Below, piece after piece: positions 45,117-56,221 of a DNA stretch of 64,000 nt; within the stretch, counting starts at the first letter, position 1; the number at the start of each line of letters is the position of its first letter. Under the pieces are notes generated by a model. That model did not search any database, had not been told where the DNA came from, and saw only the letters and a program-made list of their open reading frames with translations. The DNA is taken from contig NZ_CP056080.1 of the NCBI RefSeq assembly GCF_014217215.1, positions 372,001 to 436,000 of the forward strand. The letters are read 5' to 3'. Source of the DNA: Rothia nasimurium. Lineage in GTDB: Bacteria; Actinomycetota; Actinomycetes; Actinomycetales; Micrococcaceae. Made by a program: the position numbers and the translations under genes.

Positions 45117-45206
45117 CGCGCCACCATTTTAGGTTCTCATCAGGCCTGTGTACTAGGGTGAAAGAAGCCCAACTCCGCTCCCCGGATAAGTGTGAAAGAA
45201 AGTAAA

Positions 45207-46301
45207 ATGCCTCAGTTCCCTGCCCTGCCTTCGCCTTTTATGCTGGCTGAAGGCACTACCGTAGTGCGGGCTGAAGGTGCCCTGACTCCGGTGAGCGAGG
45301 CAGACGCTCTGAGCCTGGCCCAGCGCCGGGGCTCTGCGGTGGTGGGACTGATACCTTTTGACCCGGACGCTCCGGCCCAGCTTGCCGTCCCTGACGGCTG
45401 GGTGCGAGAAAATATCCCCCTACCCACTGCCGATACGGTGGACCAGCCGGCTCCTACCCTGGTTGAGGGAATCGACAGCGACGTGTACCGGGCAGCCGTT
45501 GCCCATGCCGTTGAGCTGATGAACCGGGGCCAGCTCGATAAAGTCGTCCTGGCCCGCCTGCTACGGGTGCAGTACGAGCAAGAACTGAACCTGCCCCATC
45601 TCTTTGATACCCTGCGTGCTCAGCAGCAGCGGGCTACCGTGTTTAGTGCTCAGCTGCCCAATGGAAACTACCTTATGGGTGCTTCTCCCGAGCTGGTGTT
45701 TCAGACGGAGGGGAGCACGTTTCGAACTGTCCCCCTGGCTGGCTCCGCTGCCCGAACTGCCGCCCCGGGGAGCACCGATGACGCCCAAATCGGTGAGGCT
45801 CTCATGCGGTCCGCTAAGGACAGAGCCGAACACGCAACGGTGGTCAATGACATCCGCCAGCGGCTAGAAGCCCTTACCGTGCAGATGGATGTGCCCGCCG
45901 TACCTTCACTTATTTCTACACCCCAGCTCTGGCACCTCAGTACGCCGGTCACCGGCCAACTGCTGCCCGGTGTCTCGTCGCTGCAGGCTGCCCGTGCTAT
46001 TCACCCAACCCCGGCTATTTGCGGCACACCTACAGAGGTGGCCCGGGGGCTGATTGAAGAGCTAGAGCCTTTCGACCGGGGCTTCTTCGGTGGCCTGGTG
46101 GGCTACATGGACGCCCACGGGCAGGGGAGCTGGTACCTGGTTTTGCGCTGTGCCGAGGTTGCTCCGCTACAGGCTACCCTTTTTGCTGGCGCCGGTATTG
46201 TGAAGGATTCAACCCCGGCCGGTGAGCACTCTGAGACCGCAACCAAGCTGGGGACCTTCGCCCGGGCGCTGGGGCTTAATCTGGGCTCCCTAGAGCTCTA
46301 G
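45207..46301 (+). CDS. menF: Isochorismate synthase
   Basis: Converts chorismate to isochorismate for menaquinone or a catecholate/salicylate siderophore. The chorismate-binding fold shows GASPELVFQTEG, LAGSAARTAAPG, LWHLSTPVTGQL, HPTPAICGTPTEVA, and EPFDRGFFGGLVGYMD. 364 residues from ATG 45207 (GAAAG upstream); GTG 45192 is also possible. It converges with a phosphopantetheinyl transferase and overlaps its end by 4 bases. Actinobacterial menaquinone synthesis is the simpler explanation, since no NRPS genes are in the window. Confidence 0.84.
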   Translation: MPQFPALPSPFMLAEGTTVVRAEGALTPVSEADALSLAQRRGSAVVGLIPFDPDAPAQLAVPDGWVRENIPLPTADTVDQPAPTLVEGIDSDVYRAAVAHAVELMNRGQLDKVVLARLLRVQYEQELNLPHLFDTLRAQQQRATVFSAQLPNGNYLMGASPELVFQTEGSTFRTVPLAGSAARTAAPGSTDDAQIGEALMRSAKDRAEHATVVNDIRQRLEALTVQMDVPAVPSLISTPQLWHLSTPVTGQLLPGVSSLQAARAIHPTPAICGTPTEVARGLIEELEPFDRGFFGGLVGYMDAHGQGSWYLVLRCAEVAPLQATLFAGAGIVKDSTPAGEHSETATKLGTFARALGLNLGSLEL

Positions 46302-47116
46302 TGCATTTCTTGCTCTAGCGCCCGGCGCACCATGAGCGGCGTCGTAACCCTGTGGCTTGTGAGGGCATGGGGCTGGTCGCTGGCAACAGCTAGTAGGTAG
46401 GTGCCCTCGTGGACCTGCCAGGTCACCCAGTAGGTGCGGGGCTGCGCCTCACCGGGTAGTTGTACCGAGGCCCTAGCCGTAAGCCCGTGGGCATCTTCCA
46501 GAGCAGCGGGCAGGGGCGGCAGAGCCAGCATAACGGTGCTGGGCGCTAATGCCAGGCCATAGCCGGTAGCCTTGAGTACCGCTTCTTTGGCACCCCAGAG
46601 TAGGTGCCTTGCCAGGGCTGCCTCCGCGGCAGGTAAGGACGCCACCACCCGCTTTTCGTAGTCGGCGAGGGCGATGCGGTCGAAGCTATCGTAATAGCTG
46701 CCGCGCACAGTAATGAGATCGAGACCTATACTGAGCCCCGCCGGGCCGGTTACCCCTGCCGCCAGCCCTAGGGCCCTTGCCATGCTCAGGTTGACCCCCT
46801 CAATACGTGGCTTGCCGTGGGGCTGCCCGCTTCCGCATAAAAGGCAGGTGCGGTCTACCGCGATGTCTGCGGCCGCCGTCGCCTTAACCCCGAGCAGGGT
46901 TGCCGCCATACACCGCATGAGGGTGTGCTGGGCAGCAAAAGCAAGCGCTTCGTCCGGGTTCTTGAATTCAGCGGCTCTTACCTGCTCCTCAATACCGACA
47001 TAAGCCAGCCAACTCACCCCGTGGCCCGTGCGGAGGGTCTCTGCGGGCATACTAAAAAGGGTGATCTGGGCGCTCGCTGACCCAGCGGAAGCTGAAGGGT
47101 GAACCATGATGACCAT
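46298..47116 (-). CDS. 4'-phosphopantetheinyl transferase (Sfp-type)
   Basis: Attaches phosphopantetheine from CoA to carrier proteins. Motifs: SIGLDLITVRG (metal-binding Asp) and LLWGAKEAVLKATGYGL (the WxxKEA motif). About 272 residues from 47116, or three codons shorter from the second ATG at 47107. The target could be fatty-acid ACP, an NRPS or PKS; none is encoded here. Divergent from RNase H, sharing a 70-base promoter region. Confidence 0.78.
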   Translation of the reverse strand: MVIMVHPSASAGSASAQITLFSMPAETLRTGHGVSWLAYVGIEEQVRAAEFKNPDEALAFAAQHTLMRCMAATLLGVKATAAADIAVDRTCLLCGSGQPHGKPRIEGVNLSMARALGLAAGVTGPAGLSIGLDLITVRGSYYDSFDRIALADYEKRVVASLPAAEAALARHLLWGAKEAVLKATGYGLALAPSTVMLALPPLPAALEDAHGLTARASVQLPGEAQPRTYWVTWQVHEGTYLLAVASDQPHALTSHRVTTPLMVRRALEQEMH

Positions 47117-47149
47117 TCTAGCGGTGACGCCCCAGGTGAGGCGGCGCGT

Positions 47150-47155
47150 AGAATA
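47150..47155 (+). promoter_or_regulatory. -10 element of the RNase H gene in divergent region
   Basis: TAGAAT lies 33 bases before ATG 47188, which has GAGGA upstream. The overlapping complement (TATTCT) could serve the divergent transferase gene. Confidence 0.4.
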
Positions 47156-47187
47156 AAAGGCGCCTGCAACCTGAAAGTTCGAGGACT

Positions 47188-48096
47188 ATGACCGAAAAAA
47201 TCATCGCTGCCGCCGATGGCTCTGCCCTAGGTAATCCCGGGCCCGCTGGCTGGGCCTGGTATATCGATAGGGACAACTGGGCTGCCGGTGGCTGGGAGCA
47301 CGGTACCAATAATATGGGTGAGCTCAAAGCAGTGCTTGACCTCTTTGAATCAACCGCAGACCGGGCAGATGAGCACCTGCACGTTATCTGCGATAGTCAG
47401 TACACCATCAACTCCATCACCAAATGGATGCCTGGGTGGAAGAAAAAGGGCTGGAAGAAAAGCGACGGTAAGCCTGTGCTCAACGTCGATTTGATGCAGG
47501 CCCTCGACCGGGCTATTCAGGGGCGGAGCTATTCCTTTGAGTGGGTGAAAGGGCATACCGGCCACCCTCTGAACGAGGCCGCTGATGAACGGGCCAACCG
47601 GGCAGCCCAAGCCTACCGCGACGGCACTCCGGTAGAGACCGGGCCAGGCTTGGGATCTAAGCGTGGTCTTAGCTCCGTGAACAGTGCAAGCCTTGAGCAG
47701 AACGGTACGAGTGTAGAACAAAGCCTGGCACCGCAGGTTTCCGAGAGTGCTCTAGACCCCGTAGCCGAGGCCCTGGCTCACGAAGAGCAGATACTTAAGC
47801 CCTCTATCTACGGGTCAGAAAAGCTTGTGGGGGCGCTGATGCACCCTGAGCTTACCTGGGTCGTCCCGACCGGCCAGGTGACAGATCGGGCAACCGTCCT
47901 GGCCTATCGGGAGCGGGCCTGCGCGGCAACAGGAACACCTGAGATTCTTTCCTCGGTTGCCCTGGGGCAGAATGCTGCCCTACTGGTATCGAAGGTACCT
48001 ACGGCACGAGGAACCCTGCTACGTTCAAGCACCTGGGTGCTCACCGGCGGCAGCTGGAAGCTCCGCTACCGCCAGGACACCGCGACGAGAGACTAA
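47188..48096 (+). CDS. rnhA: Ribonuclease HI with C-terminal SnoaL-like domain
   Basis: Degrades RNA in RNA-DNA hybrids. RNase H fold at residues 1-150 with catalytic Asp10 (AADGSALGNPG), Glu45 (NNMGELKAV), Asp69 (ICDSQYT) and a final Asp in EAADERANRAAQA. GHTGHPLNEAAD is typical. After a linker (155-190), residues about 195-302 resemble a DUF4440/SnoaL-like domain (EEQILKPSIYGSEK, GGSWKLRYRQDTA), an unusual addition. Ends 3 bases into the convergent WXG100 gene. Confidence 0.87.
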   Translation: MTEKIIAAADGSALGNPGPAGWAWYIDRDNWAAGGWEHGTNNMGELKAVLDLFESTADRADEHLHVICDSQYTINSITKWMPGWKKKGWKKSDGKPVLNVDLMQALDRAIQGRSYSFEWVKGHTGHPLNEAADERANRAAQAYRDGTPVETGPGLGSKRGLSSVNSASLEQNGTSVEQSLAPQVSESALDPVAEALAHEEQILKPSIYGSEKLVGALMHPELTWVVPTGQVTDRATVLAYRERACAATGTPEILSSVALGQNAALLVSKVPTARGTLLRSSTWVLTGGSWKLRYRQDTATRD

Positions 48097-48383
48097 CCCA
48101 CAAACATGGCAGCGTTCGCCATTTCGGTTTCTGAATAGTTCACGCCTGCTCGTGAGAGCGCTTCGTTAATCTGAGCAATCGACTCTTCCACCTGGTGCTG
48201 GGTAGCCCGCCAGTGGGCGAGCACGCCCTGGAAATTAGCGGACGCCGAGCCCGTCCACGACCCCTGAAGGTCCTGGAGCGAGGTGGTGAGGGCATTGACC
48301 TCTGAAACGATGGTCTCTACCTGGGCGCGGGCCTGGGCTGATTTGCTGGCAATGAGGTCTGCATCGACATTGAACTGGGCCAT
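48093..48383 (-). CDS. WXG100-family (ESAT-6-like) protein
   Basis: 96 residues, two helices around the turn GSWTGSASANFQG that carries the WxG motif. Members are exported by type VII secretion systems, forming dimers. AAGGAG precedes ATG. No ESX secretion genes or large WXG-partner toxin are in the window, so secretion would depend on genes elsewhere. Confidence 0.88.
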   Translation of the reverse strand: MAQFNVDADLIASKSAQARAQVETIVSEVNALTTSLQDLQGSWTGSASANFQGVLAHWRATQHQVEESIAQINEALSRAGVNYSETEMANAAMFVG

Positions 48384-48503
48384 GGGGCTCTCCTTTGAAC
48401 AGGGGGTATGTAAGGGGTATCAGGTGCCGATAGGGTGGGCTGCCTGATGCCTTTGAGCCTACGGGGGAGCTATCTCTGGCCGGAAGAAAAAGAGCACCTG
48501 TGG

Positions 48504-48544
48504 AAAACCCCGCCCGGGCAGTCGAGCTGTCAGGGCGGGGTTTT
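48504..48544. terminator. Bidirectional terminator in 48384-48697 gap
   Basis: Twelve-bp stem (48504-48515 with 48533-48544) with A and T runs at its ends, so it can act on both strands. Nothing else was recognised in the roughly 310-base gap. Confidence 0.8.
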
Positions 48545-48697
48545 GCATACCTCTAGAAGAAAATATGGTGCAGTGATGACGTCTCTATGACGGCTTCTAG
48601 CGGCTATCCACAGGGCCCCTGCACCAGGGGCGCAGCAAGCTGATGAAGACAGGAAAAGCCCCGGCCAAACTTCTAGAGTGTCAGGACAAGGCCTGGT

Positions 48698-50185
48698 CTA
48701 GACCTGCTCACCTGCTGCAAGCGGAATAGGGCCGGTGTGGTCACTGTACTGGGGAAGGCGAATAGTGAAGGTAGCTCCGCCGCCTTCTGTCTCTTCAACC
48801 CTCACCGTTCCGTCATGCTGGCCTACAATCGCAGCGACGATTGCTAGCCCTAGACCGGTTCCACCCGTCTCACGGGTGCGTGAAGTATCAGCCCGGTAGA
48901 AGCGCTCAAAGACGCGCTCGGCGTCCTCACCGTGAATACCCGGGCCGTGGTCACGGACCTGGAGCACGGACGTCCAGGTGCCATCAACGCCCGGCACCGA
49001 CCCGACCGCAATTTCAATCGGGGAGCCCGCTGGGGTATAGCGCAGGGCATTGGTCATCAGGTTGGCGATGACCTGGCGCAGTCTTTGCTCATCGCCCCAG
49101 ACCAGGGAGGTAAGAGCTTCTGCGCCCTCTAGCCCCACTACCTCGATGGTGCGGTCGGGGGCCGAGGCGAAGGCGTCATTAGCGGCGTCCGTAGCTAGCT
49201 TCAGCAGGTCTACCGGGGCGTTCTTGGCAACCCGGCGCTCGTCGAGACGAGCTAGGGTCAAGAGGTCTTCTACCAGCTGGCCCATGCGCTTCGACTCTGA
49301 CTCGATGCGGTCCATAGCCATTGCCACGGCCTCATCGTTGGGCAGGCCACCCATACGGTAGAGCTCAGAATAACCCCGAATCGATACTAGCGGGGTGCGA
49401 AGTTCGTGCGAAGCGTCGCCCACGAAACGCCTCATCTTCACCTCTGACCGCTTTTGGGCGTCAAAGGCCTCTTCAATGTGCGAGAGCATGGTGTTCAAAG
49501 AAGTGGTCAGATGACCAATCTCGTTGTAGGGGCTGTAGTTCTCAATACGCTGGGAGAGGTCGCCTGCGGCAATCTGGGCTGCGGTCTGTTCCACGCGGGC
49601 TAGGGGTTCAAAGGCCCTGGTGACAATTACCCAGGTCAGCGCGATAGAAGCAAGGAGGGTGGCTACACCAAAGAGCATGGTGAGGCCGCCCACGATAGCT
49701 ACCGTCTGGTTGATCTGGGTCAGGGGGGCGGCGATGACCAGGGTCTGGTTGGTGTCCTCAACCGGGAAGGCGATCAGTCGCCATTCTGTGTGGCCGCTGG
49801 CTGACCGTACCGTCAGCGCAGCCTTGTTGTAGCGCTTGACGTTATCAGCGGTCAGGCCAGAGATGACGGGGGAGGACGACTCATCGGCTAGTGTTGCCAC
49901 CGGGCGTACGGTATTTCCGTCGCTATCTAGCAAATATGCTTCATAGGGAATGAAAGTTCCCTGGGTCTGTGACAGTTGCTGGTCTGCGTAGACCGCGGTC
50001 ACCAGGTAGCTGTAGCTGGCAGTAATCTCGTCATCGAGCTGATCCATCATCTTGCCTCGAATCGCTGAAATCGCGACCAGAGACATCACAGAGATAGCCA
50101 GGGCCAGCAGCATAGATGTTAAAAGCACGAGCTGGGTTCGCAAGGACAGCGAACCCAGCCGGTGCACAGAGAGACGAGAGCGCAA
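48698..50185 (-). CDS. Sensor histidine kinase (HAMP type)
   Basis: Membrane kinase paired with the adjacent OmpR-type regulator. N-terminal span (about 15-38), extracellular sensor (about 40-165), second span (about 166-190), HAMP (190-245, AQIAAGDLSQRI), HisKA with His260 in GDASHELRTPLVSIRGYSE, and HATPase with N box VIANLMTNALRYTPAGSP, G1 VRDHGPGI and G2 GTGLGLAIV. 495 residues. TTG 50185. It resembles the TcrY/MprB-type kinases of actinobacteria; the signal is unknown. Confidence 0.9.
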   Translation of the reverse strand: MRSRLSVHRLGSLSLRTQLVLLTSMLLALAISVMSLVAISAIRGKMMDQLDDEITASYSYLVTAVYADQQLSQTQGTFIPYEAYLLDSDGNTVRPVATLADESSSPVISGLTADNVKRYNKAALTVRSASGHTEWRLIAFPVEDTNQTLVIAAPLTQINQTVAIVGGLTMLFGVATLLASIALTWVIVTRAFEPLARVEQTAAQIAAGDLSQRIENYSPYNEIGHLTTSLNTMLSHIEEAFDAQKRSEVKMRRFVGDASHELRTPLVSIRGYSELYRMGGLPNDEAVAMAMDRIESESKRMGQLVEDLLTLARLDERRVAKNAPVDLLKLATDAANDAFASAPDRTIEVVGLEGAEALTSLVWGDEQRLRQVIANLMTNALRYTPAGSPIEIAVGSVPGVDGTWTSVLQVRDHGPGIHGEDAERVFERFYRADTSRTRETGGTGLGLAIVAAIVGQHDGTVRVEETEGGGATFTIRLPQYSDHTGPIPLAAGEQV

Positions 50186-50197
50186 ACTCGTAACCCC

Positions 50198-50908
50198 TTA
50201 GTTTTTGTTAGCGGTACGAAGCAGGTAGCCGACGCCACGCTTGGTATGAATCAGCGGGGGTAGGTTCTGGTCGTTATCAATCTTGCGGCGCAGGTAGGAG
50301 ATGTAGGACTCCACAATGGAAGCATCGCCGTTGAAGTCGTATTCCCATACGTGATCCAGAATCTGGGCCTTGGAGAGCACACGGTTGGGGTTGAGCATCA
50401 GGTAGCGCAGCAGCTTGAACTCGGTGGGAGAAAGGTCAATTTCGCGGTCGCCGCGGAAGACCTCGTGGGCATCGTCGTCTAGCACCAGATCATCTACGCG
50501 CAGGCGGGAATCTTCTTCGATGTGGGGCTGGGTGCGGCGCAGGACGGCGCGGATGCGGGCAACAACCTCGTCTAGGCTGAAGGGCTTGGTGACGTAGTCG
50601 TCGCCGCCTACGGTTAGGCCGGTGACCTTGTCTTCGGTGTCGTCCTTAGCGGTCAGGAAGAGGACGGGGAAGAGGCGGCCGGAACTACGCAGTTTACGGG
50701 TGACGGTGAAGCCGTCCATATCGGGCAGCATGACATCGAGTACGGCCAAATCGGGCGACTCGGTCTCAGCCTTCTCAAGAGCCTCACGGCCGTTGGCTGC
50801 GGTGACAACCTCAAAGCCCGCAAACCGCAGGGAGGTTGCGAGGAGCTCTAGAATGTTGGGTTCGTCGTCGACGACCAGCAGTTTTGCTTCAGGTTCTTTG
50901 GTATTCAC
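50198..50908 (-). CDS. OmpR/PhoP-family response regulator
   Basis: 236 residues. Receiver with LVVDDEPNIL, phosphoacceptor Asp58 in DLAVLDVMLPD, and lysine in VTKPFSLDEV. C-terminal winged helix with LSPTEFKLLRYLMLNPNRV and SYISYLRRKID. GTG 50908. It is 12 bases upstream of the kinase, forming a standard operon. Similar to TcrX/PrrA-type regulators; targets unknown. Confidence 0.92.
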   Translation of the reverse strand: MNTKEPEAKLLVVDDEPNILELLATSLRFAGFEVVTAANGREALEKAETESPDLAVLDVMLPDMDGFTVTRKLRSSGRLFPVLFLTAKDDTEDKVTGLTVGGDDYVTKPFSLDEVVARIRAVLRRTQPHIEEDSRLRVDDLVLDDDAHEVFRGDREIDLSPTEFKLLRYLMLNPNRVLSKAQILDHVWEYDFNGDASIVESYISYLRRKIDNDQNLPPLIHTKRGVGYLLRTANKN

Positions 50909-51023
50909 GCTTTTAATTGTGCGCTTATTACCTGTGCACTAGCTGTGTGCAGCTGTATGTTCTGCTGAGTTTGCTTTAGTCAGACTAAGAAAACATGGCA
51001 AGTACGCCGTGAGCAAAAGGGTG

Positions 51024-51269
51024 CTAGCTAGCCCGGCGTCGAAGCAGAGTGAGAAACAGGGCACCTAGCAGGGCTAGAAAAGCTAGCGGCAGGGTCAGCA
51101 ACGGCGTAATGCTCAAGATCTCGGGAGCAGCTCCGGTAGCCCACTTCAGTAACAGCATAGTGACACCGGAGAGGGTGCCCACCAGCATCAGGACACCGGC
51201 GGCAAGTCCCAGCGCCCGGATAGCTCCCCCGTAGGGGAGCTCTGGAATTTCGGTTCGTTCAGAAGACAT
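51024..51269 (-). CDS. Small two-span membrane protein
   Basis: 81 residues: polar start SSERTEIPELPYGGAIR, spans at about 19-42 (LGLAAGVLMLVGTLSGVTML) and 54-75 (LLTLPLAFLALLGALFLTLL), basic end RRRAS. Widespread type of actinobacterial small membrane protein, function unknown. Divergent from the DUF3027 gene. Confidence 0.75.
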   Translation of the reverse strand: MSSERTEIPELPYGGAIRALGLAAGVLMLVGTLSGVTMLLLKWATGAAPEILSITPLLTLPLAFLALLGALFLTLLRRRAS

Positions 51270-51376
51270 ACCTCTACGCTACCAATGGCTGCCGCCCCTG
51301 CCTAAAGAGGCAAAGGTATTACGCCCTGGGTAAGAGAACCAGCCATAGCCCCGAGCATACTGGTTTAATAGGAGGT

Positions 51377-51952
51377 ATGACTGAAGAGGTAAAAGACGAG
51401 CTAACGCCCCCCGGTGCTTCGAGCGCAGAAAGCTACGAGCAGGCAGACTCCGAAGCGGTTGAGCCTACCCCGGCATCCGCACCCGAACCTACCCTGGGCG
51501 AGCCTACTCGCCGCCGCCGTACCAGCAAGGTCGACGCCGTCCTCGCCGCTGCCAAAGATGTTGCTCTTGCGGGCCTAGCCGATATCGCACCCGAAAACTC
51601 CATCGGCCCCGTCCACCACCTGCGCGGTGAAGAAGAGCGCCTGACCACCCACCTCTTTGAAAGCACCCTACCGGGCTACCGAGGCTGGTTCTGGTTTGCC
51701 ACCCTCTCACGCGCTCCCCGCTCAAAGGTCGCAACCGTTTGCGAAATTGGCCTCCTGCCCGGCGATGACGCCCTGCTGGCCCCGGCCTGGATACCCTGGG
51801 CCGACCGCCTGCTCCCCGAAGACCAGGAAGAGCAAGACTACGACCACGACGGTGCAGACTACAGCGACGCCCCCGCAGAGAGCGAAGACAGCACTGAAGC
51901 TGCCGAAGAGAACTCCGCTGAAGATACCCAGGGCGGTGCCAGCGCTGAATGA
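51377..51952 (+). CDS. DUF3027-like protein
   Basis: 191 residues. Acidic disordered N-terminus, then the recognisable core: LFESTLPGYRGWFWFATLSR, APRSKVATVCEIGLLPGDDA, LAPAWIPWADRLLPED, followed by a very acidic tail (about 155-191). Actinobacterial family of unknown function. ATG 51377 with AGGAGG close by, and its stop overlaps the MFS gene start (ATGA). Confidence 0.82.
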   Translation: MTEEVKDELTPPGASSAESYEQADSEAVEPTPASAPEPTLGEPTRRRRTSKVDAVLAAAKDVALAGLADIAPENSIGPVHHLRGEEERLTTHLFESTLPGYRGWFWFATLSRAPRSKVATVCEIGLLPGDDALLAPAWIPWADRLLPEDQEEQDYDHDGADYSDAPAESEDSTEAAEENSAEDTQGGASAE

Positions 51953-53319
51953 CCTCCACCCAGAGACAAGAACCCCAGCCCGTGAACGGGAGGAACAAAA
52001 CCTTCCGCTCACTGTGGATTTTTAACTACCGTCTCTGGTTCATTGGTGCCCTTGTCTCTAACATAGGTACCTGGATGCAGCGCACCGCCCAGGACTGGCT
52101 GGTCTTCAACGACCTCTCAAGCCACGACTCTACCCAGATGGGTATCGTCATCGCTCTGCAGTTCGCCCCGCCCCTCTTCTTAGCCCCCTATGCCGGGGCG
52201 CTTGCTGATAGGGGCGATCGGCGAAAAATTCTCCTATGGACCCAGAGCATCATGAGCCTGCTGGCCCTCGGGCTGGGGCTCCTAGTGCTATCGGGCCATG
52301 TTGCTATCTGGCACGTCTACCTCTTCGCGCTAGCCCTGGGCATCGTCTCAGCCCTGGACTCCCCGGTACGGTCAACCTTCGTCTCAGAACTTGTCTCAGA
52401 CGCAGACCTGCCTAATGCCGTAGCGCTCAACTCCATGTCCTTCAACGTTGCCCGTATGATCGGGCCGGCGGTTGCTGGCCTGCTGGTTGTTGCGGTGGGC
52501 ACCGGGCCGGTCTTCCTGCTGAACACCCTGACCTTCATCGCCATGATCCTGGCAATCATCGCTATCCGTGAGAATGAATTACGGCAGTTGCCGCGGTCGT
52601 CCGCCGCTCACAACCGGGTGCGCGACGGCCTTACCTACCTCAAACATCGCCCCGACATCATCGTGGTGATGGTGGCAGCCTTCCTAATCGGTACTTTCGG
52701 CCTAAATACAGCCCTCAACATTGCGGCTATGGCCACCACCGAATTCGGTCAGGGCGCGGGGGAATTCGGGCTGCTGAACTCCGTTGTTGCTATCGGCTCG
52801 GTGACAGGCACCCTGCTAGCTGCTCGGCGGGATACCCCACGCATGCGGTTCATGTTTGCCTCCTGCCTAGGGTTTGGCGTGGCAACCCTACTGGCGGCGC
52901 TCGCCCCCACCCTCTGGCTGTTTGCCCTGGCCCTGATTCCGCTCGGGCTCATGGCGCTGACCATCATCACCTCAGCAAATGCCTACGTGCAGGTGACAAC
53001 CGAGCCTGCTATGCGGGGGCGGGTTATGAGCGTGTACATGGCTGTATTCATCGGCGGAACCCCTATCGGCTCGCCCCTGGTCGGGCTGGTCAACGACGTC
53101 TTCGGCGCTCGCTGGGGTCTGGGCGTTGCCTCTGCCTCCGGCTTTCTGGCGGCCCTGATCGGGCTGATCTGGATTATGAAATATAAGCACCTGCACCTGC
53201 ACTACGACAGGCAGGCCCGCACCCGCCTGGTGCTGCGTCCGCGCCCTGAAACCGCTGAGAGCCCTGACCGGGAGCCGCCCCCGGTCACAGCAGCAATCGA
53301 CCTGCAAGAACCCCGCTAA
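51949..53319 (+). CDS. MFS transporter, EntS-like (MFS_3)
   Basis: 456 residues, about 11-12 spans. The typical start FNYRLWFIGALVSNIGTWMQ and RTAQDWLVFND, motif A-like GALADRGDRRKI, and the mid-protein FGLNTALNIAAMATTEF belong to the enterobactin-exporter-like MFS group. Substrate unknown; a siderophore or drug is possible. Coupled to the DUF3027 gene. Followed by a strong terminator. Confidence 0.85.
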   Translation: MTSTQRQEPQPVNGRNKTFRSLWIFNYRLWFIGALVSNIGTWMQRTAQDWLVFNDLSSHDSTQMGIVIALQFAPPLFLAPYAGALADRGDRRKILLWTQSIMSLLALGLGLLVLSGHVAIWHVYLFALALGIVSALDSPVRSTFVSELVSDADLPNAVALNSMSFNVARMIGPAVAGLLVVAVGTGPVFLLNTLTFIAMILAIIAIRENELRQLPRSSAAHNRVRDGLTYLKHRPDIIVVMVAAFLIGTFGLNTALNIAAMATTEFGQGAGEFGLLNSVVAIGSVTGTLLAARRDTPRMRFMFASCLGFGVATLLAALAPTLWLFALALIPLGLMALTIITSANAYVQVTTEPAMRGRVMSVYMAVFIGGTPIGSPLVGLVNDVFGARWGLGVASASGFLAALIGLIWIMKYKHLHLHYDRQARTRLVLRPRPETAESPDREPPPVTAAIDLQEPR

Positions 53320-53332
53320 AGTTTAAGAAAAG

Positions 53333-53389
53333 AAGGACGCCTTTCCCCGCCTTCCTGCCCGGTGGCAGGTGAGCGGGGGCAGCGTCCTT
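53333..53389. terminator. Terminator between convergent MFS and serC genes
   Basis: Eight-bp outer stem (53333-53340 with 53382-53389) enclosing GC-rich inner stems, followed by ATCTTT. Confidence 0.8.
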
Positions 53390-53408
53390 ATCTTTGCCTA
53401 GCTAAAAA

Positions 53409-55586
<2,178 letters not shown>

Positions 55587-55604
55587 CAATTTGGTAACAA
55601 AATT

Positions 55605-55636
55605 AGAGCTCTACTAGCCAGTGGGGCTCTTTTTTG
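55605..55636 (+). terminator. Terminator after ideR
   Basis: Stem AGAGC (55605-55609) with GCTCT (55626-55630), extended by wobble pairs, followed by six Ts. Confidence 0.7.
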
Positions 55637-55953
55637 TTATCAAATCGTGATGTTTTTGTGGGTGAAGAATGCCTGCTAAATCTGCCGTAGAGGGCTTCAT
55701 GGGTGAATTTAAGGCTCTGCAGAGGTCGATTTTGCCCCGACAATCCTTAAGTGGTGGGGTTCTCAGTTAAATTAATGCTGGCAAAACCCTGACAGTGGGA
55801 AGTTGTGCTGGAGTTTTTGAGACGCGACAGAATCCCTTTATATTCCCTTGTCAAAACCAACTCTATGTGCCATATAAGCCCCGGCTGGGTGCGTCCTGAG
55901 AGCTAAAAAATCAATCACCCTGCTTTGCATTCCGGGGGTCTTGCAACAAAATC

Positions 55954-55993
55954 GTGACCAAAGCGTGACAAACTAGCCCAGGCTGTGTAATGT
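55954..55993 (+). promoter_or_regulatory. Promoter of NlpC/P60 gene with GTGAC direct repeat
   Basis: GTGACC (55954-55959) and GTGACA (55965-55970) are spaced 11 bases apart, one helical turn, as expected for an OmpR-family activator site such as MtrA. The second copy can be the -35, with TAATGT (55988-55993) 17 bases on as the -10. The preceding 55640-55950 stretch shows no gene. Confidence 0.45.
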
Positions 55994-56085
55994 TCTATTT
56001 CGTGCTCATCACTGGTCGGATCAGCACCCTACGAACAGCACCGCCTAGTTCTGCCACTGTTCACAGGAAAACAAACAAAATAACA

Positions 56086-56208
56086 TCACGGCAGAAGCGG
56101 GGGACCCACCTTTCGGGCTCTCCACCGAGAACCCTAGGGGTTAAGTCGCAGACTCTGCGGCCGAGCGAACTTCATGCTCGAACCCGACAGCTCACCTCGT
56201 TCGGCAAT
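56086..56208 (+). ncRNA. c-di-AMP riboswitch (ydaO/yuaA class)
   Basis: The leader of the NlpC/P60 gene has conserved ydaO-type blocks: GGGGGACCCACC near 56099-56110, a GGTTAAGTC-type block around 56139-56148, and at the 3' side AACCCGACAGCTCACCTCG near 56181-56199, the same arrangement as in actinobacterial rpf and NlpC/P60 leaders. Boundaries are approximate. This class senses cyclic di-AMP and usually turns off cell-wall hydrolase genes when it is high. Confidence 0.85.
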
Positions 56209-56221
56209 GGAGGAAAACAAA

